DNA of 64,000 nt from assembly GCA_004138175.2 (NCBI GenBank), contig RYFE02000022.1, positions 1 through 64,000 on the forward strand, given 5' to 3'. Under the pieces are notes generated by a model that did not search any database, was not told the origin of the DNA, and saw nothing but the letters and a program-made list of their open reading frames with translations. Positions 62,267 through 64,000 of this stretch are shown here, piece after piece. Source of the DNA: Chloroflexales bacterium ZM16-3 (lineage in GTDB: Bacteria > Chloroflexota > Chloroflexia > Chloroflexales > Chloroflexaceae). Position numbers and translations under genes: made by a program. How positions within the stretch are numbered: the stretch's first letter is position 1; each line of letters starts with the position of its first letter.

Positions 62267-63364
62267 CTACTCTACGCTTGCGCGCCCTCCCGAGCTGTGG
62301 GTGTTCATCATCGCGGACTGGATCGCCTCCTGGAGGGTAGAACGGGTGGCGATATGCTCAAGGTCAATCCCCAGGCCGACGATTGTCTGGGCGACCTCCG
62401 GCTGAATTCCGACGAGCATCGTCTGCGTGCCCATCAGGCGGCAGCTATCGACTGTGGCCAGCAGCGCCTGGGCGGTGGCCGTGTCGAAGGCGTTAAGGCC
62501 GGTGACATCCAGGATGAGCACGCGCGCTTGGCGGCGGGCGATCTGATCGAGCAGATCGCCGGAGAGCGCGCGCAGGCGTGCCTGGTCGAAGGAGCCGACT
62601 AATGGCGCGACCACGATCTCATCGCTGATCGGGATCACCGGGGCGGCCAGCGATTCGACAGTGCGCAGCAGATCCTGGCGCATCGCCTGCTCATCGCGCA
62701 GCTGCGCGTCGCGCTGCTGCACCTGATCCAGGCTGGCCCGCAGCTCCTGGTTGAGCGCCTCCTGCTTGTCGAGAAGCTGCTGGTTATCGGCGAGCTGCTG
62801 CTCGCGCGCCGCGCCGAGCTGGAGCGCCGTGTCGTACGACTGCTGCTGCTCGCGGGTGATGACCGAGATGATCGACGCCATAGCGATCGTCACCATGACC
62901 TGAATGCCAAGGTTGAGCCAGAGAATATCTGGCCCGACAGTCAGCTCGACGGGGATGACCCCAGTGATCTGAAGGGTGGCGACGGCGACAAGCGTAGTGA
63001 CGGTGATGGCCATGACAATAACCGTCGACCGGAAGCGGCGCAGGACAAGCGTCGCGAGCGACGGCCAGATCTGGTACAGCGTCCAGATTGAGCCGCTGAG
63101 CGTGCCGCTGAGCGGGTCGACGACAGCCAGGAGGACGAGCATCAGAAGGATGTTGAGGTAGACAAGCGGCTCGACGAAGGCGCTCCGGCGCAGCTGGTAG
63201 GTGATGCCCGCGCCGACTCCGCCGATGAGGCAGAGCAGACTCGTGAGCATACGAATGTCTGGCAAGGCCAGGATGCAGGTGACAAACACGAGTGCCAGGA
63301 TACCAAACTCAGCGATAGCGAGAACCTGAACACGGAATGCGGTACGCTCAAGGGTGTTCTGCAT
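62267..63364 (-). CDS. Membrane STAS-domain protein (RsbR-like)
   Basis: The 365-residue protein has five or six membrane helices in residues 10-180 (ILALVFVTCILALPD, LVYLNILLMLVLLAVV, TVIVMAITVTTLVAVATL). A Gln/Glu-rich coiled coil covers about 185-240. The C-terminal STAS domain (245-355) has PVIPISDEIVVAPLVGSFD and VLILDVTGLNAFDTATAQALL. It resembles the soluble PAS-STAS protein at 12613, with the sensor replaced by a membrane module. The GNAT gene follows after eight bases. Confidence 0.85.
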   Translation of the reverse strand: MQNTLERTAFRVQVLAIAEFGILALVFVTCILALPDIRMLTSLLCLIGGVGAGITYQLRRSAFVEPLVYLNILLMLVLLAVVDPLSGTLSGSIWTLYQIWPSLATLVLRRFRSTVIVMAITVTTLVAVATLQITGVIPVELTVGPDILWLNLGIQVMVTIAMASIISVITREQQQSYDTALQLGAAREQQLADNQQLLDKQEALNQELRASLDQVQQRDAQLRDEQAMRQDLLRTVESLAAPVIPISDEIVVAPLVGSFDQARLRALSGDLLDQIARRQARVLILDVTGLNAFDTATAQALLATVDSCRLMGTQTMLVGIQPEVAQTIVGLGIDLEHIATRSTLQEAIQSAMMNTHSSGGRASVE

Positions 63365-63582
63365 AGTTGCTCTGATTGTTCATTCGTCTTGGCGCTTACG
63401 TGGGAGACTCAGCTGACACATATCCGCGAAGACAATCATAACATATGGGCTGTGTGCGCAAAGGCACCAGCGTAGAAAGACACCAGCCAGATGGCTGGTG
63501 TCACTGGACACGCGCTATGTTGGGCGATACGGCCCCCACACGCCTGATCACGGCTGGGGATGCGCTGAGTGTCATGAGGATC
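63365..63582. other. Intergenic region with a 10-bp hairpin
   Basis: gacaccagcc (63479-63488) pairs with ggctggtgtc (63493-63502) around four bases. It lies near the end of the minus-strand gene at 63583 and may terminate it. Nothing else is supported. Confidence 0.55.
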
Positions 63583-64000
63583 CTATACAAACCCCTCATC
63601 AAGCAGGACGCTGCCGTGTGGGCTCACCAGGTGGCGCTGGCCCGAGCCGCCAACCACCCGAGACCAGCTCTCGCTGATCAGCGCCGGGGAGCCAGCGACA
63701 GCGCTAAGCTCGTAGGAGAAACCGCCGTACATGCCTGGCACGGGAAACCACATTGTTGGCCGCTCCAGCTCAAGCAGCGGCTCTAGCTCGGGCAGACGCA
63801 TATCGACGGCGAGATTGCGCTCGGCGAGCCTCGCCCAGATCACCGCGTGAAAGTGGTCCTGGATAGCCTGGAGTATCGTCGGCACGATCTCCCGCGCAAG
63901 CACGGGGGTGAGCAGCGGCAGCAGTTCCATATGGCCCTGGCGCAGAGCGATGTCTACGGCGCGCTCGGCCTGCGACGTGCGCAGAGTACGCCAGGCACCA
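63583..64000 (-). CDS. Hypothetical protein, C-terminal part (runs off the window)
   Basis: The minus-strand frame is open from the window edge and ends at TAA/TGA near 63583, giving at least 138 residues. It includes AERAVDIALRQGHMELLPLL and VLAREIVPTILQAIQDHFHA, then LELERPTMWFPVPGMYGGF and a beta-rich end. An internal ATG at 63930 is not the real start. I do not recognise the family. Confidence 0.6.
   Translation of the reverse strand, partial: GAWRTLRTSQAERAVDIALRQGHMELLPLLTPVLAREIVPTILQAIQDHFHAVIWARLAERNLAVDMRLPELEPLLELERPTMWFPVPGMYGGFSYELSAVAGSPALISESWSRVVGGSGQRHLVSPHGSVLLDEGFV

Overview
The window is a high-GC bacterial chromosome segment. Dense REP/MITE-like palindromes, PAS hybrid kinases, STAS proteins, STAND NTPases and Pro/Thr-rich secreted linkers all suggest a filamentous Chloroflexota (Chloroflexales-like) organism. 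That assignment is inferred from gene style only; no rRNA lies in the window.

Layout. (1) 1-12.3 kb is a decaying defence/mobile region: a DUF5615 PIN-like toxin, small XRE regulators, a short DUF262 protein, an Mrr-type endonuclease, an HNH protein, an MNT nucleotidyltransferase pair and a frameshifted Rpn-type nuclease. It also holds a coupled pair of a DUF4007 protein and a 1165-aa P-loop ATPase. A 36-codon PP-loop remnant (SGGKDS) lies downstream on the same strand. The set looks like a broken Ssp-type DNA phosphorothioation locus. (2) 12.6-20.1 kb is a sensory block: a PAS-STAS protein, a stand-alone B12-binding protein with the W-x9-EH signature of CarH-type photoreceptors, a secreted GHL10-like hydrolase, a dead hybrid kinase, an intact hybrid kinase and kinase debris. 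(3) 20.1-33.5 kb is mostly housekeeping: ornithine cyclodeaminase-like protein, ribosomal protein S1, a phosphatase-superfamily enzyme, response regulator, HAD phosphatase, rhodanese, beta-CASP nuclease with a novel-looking tail, two phosphofructokinases (one a fused double-domain form) and PRPP synthetase. (4) 33.6-54.7 kb is a large accessory island and the most interesting part. (5) 55-64 kb holds a secreted metzincin-like protein, tmRNA, an esterase, ruvA, a GNAT, a membrane STAS protein and a partial gene at the edge.

The island has two modules. Module A (33.85-43.8 kb) holds a CHAT protease-ATPase, a P-loop/winged-helix protein and three STAND-like NTPases, the last with a helical-repeat tail. 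Module B (45.8-54.7 kb) is a membrane-linked ubiquitin-like conjugation operon: a secreted or membrane VWA protein, a JAMM/JAB peptidase with an E2-like region, a transmembrane segment and TPR-like repeats, a 64-aa protein, an E2 with a clear catalytic cysteine, a ThiF/E1, an SPFH-like protein with a C-terminal inactive E2-like region, and a membrane TPR protein. A radical SAM/SPASM enzyme stands between the modules. No ubiquitin-like modifier with a Gly tail is visible.

Modules A and B appear co-regulated. Upstream of 37744 and again upstream of 45813 there is the same array of TGTC-type direct repeats at an exact 11-bp period, ending about 10 bp before a -10-like hexamer. This resembles the architecture of a PhoB/OmpR-type activator site. 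The protein encoded just before the first array has an OmpR-type winged helix, so it is the natural candidate regulator. The island is bounded on the right by a tyrosine-recombinase remnant.
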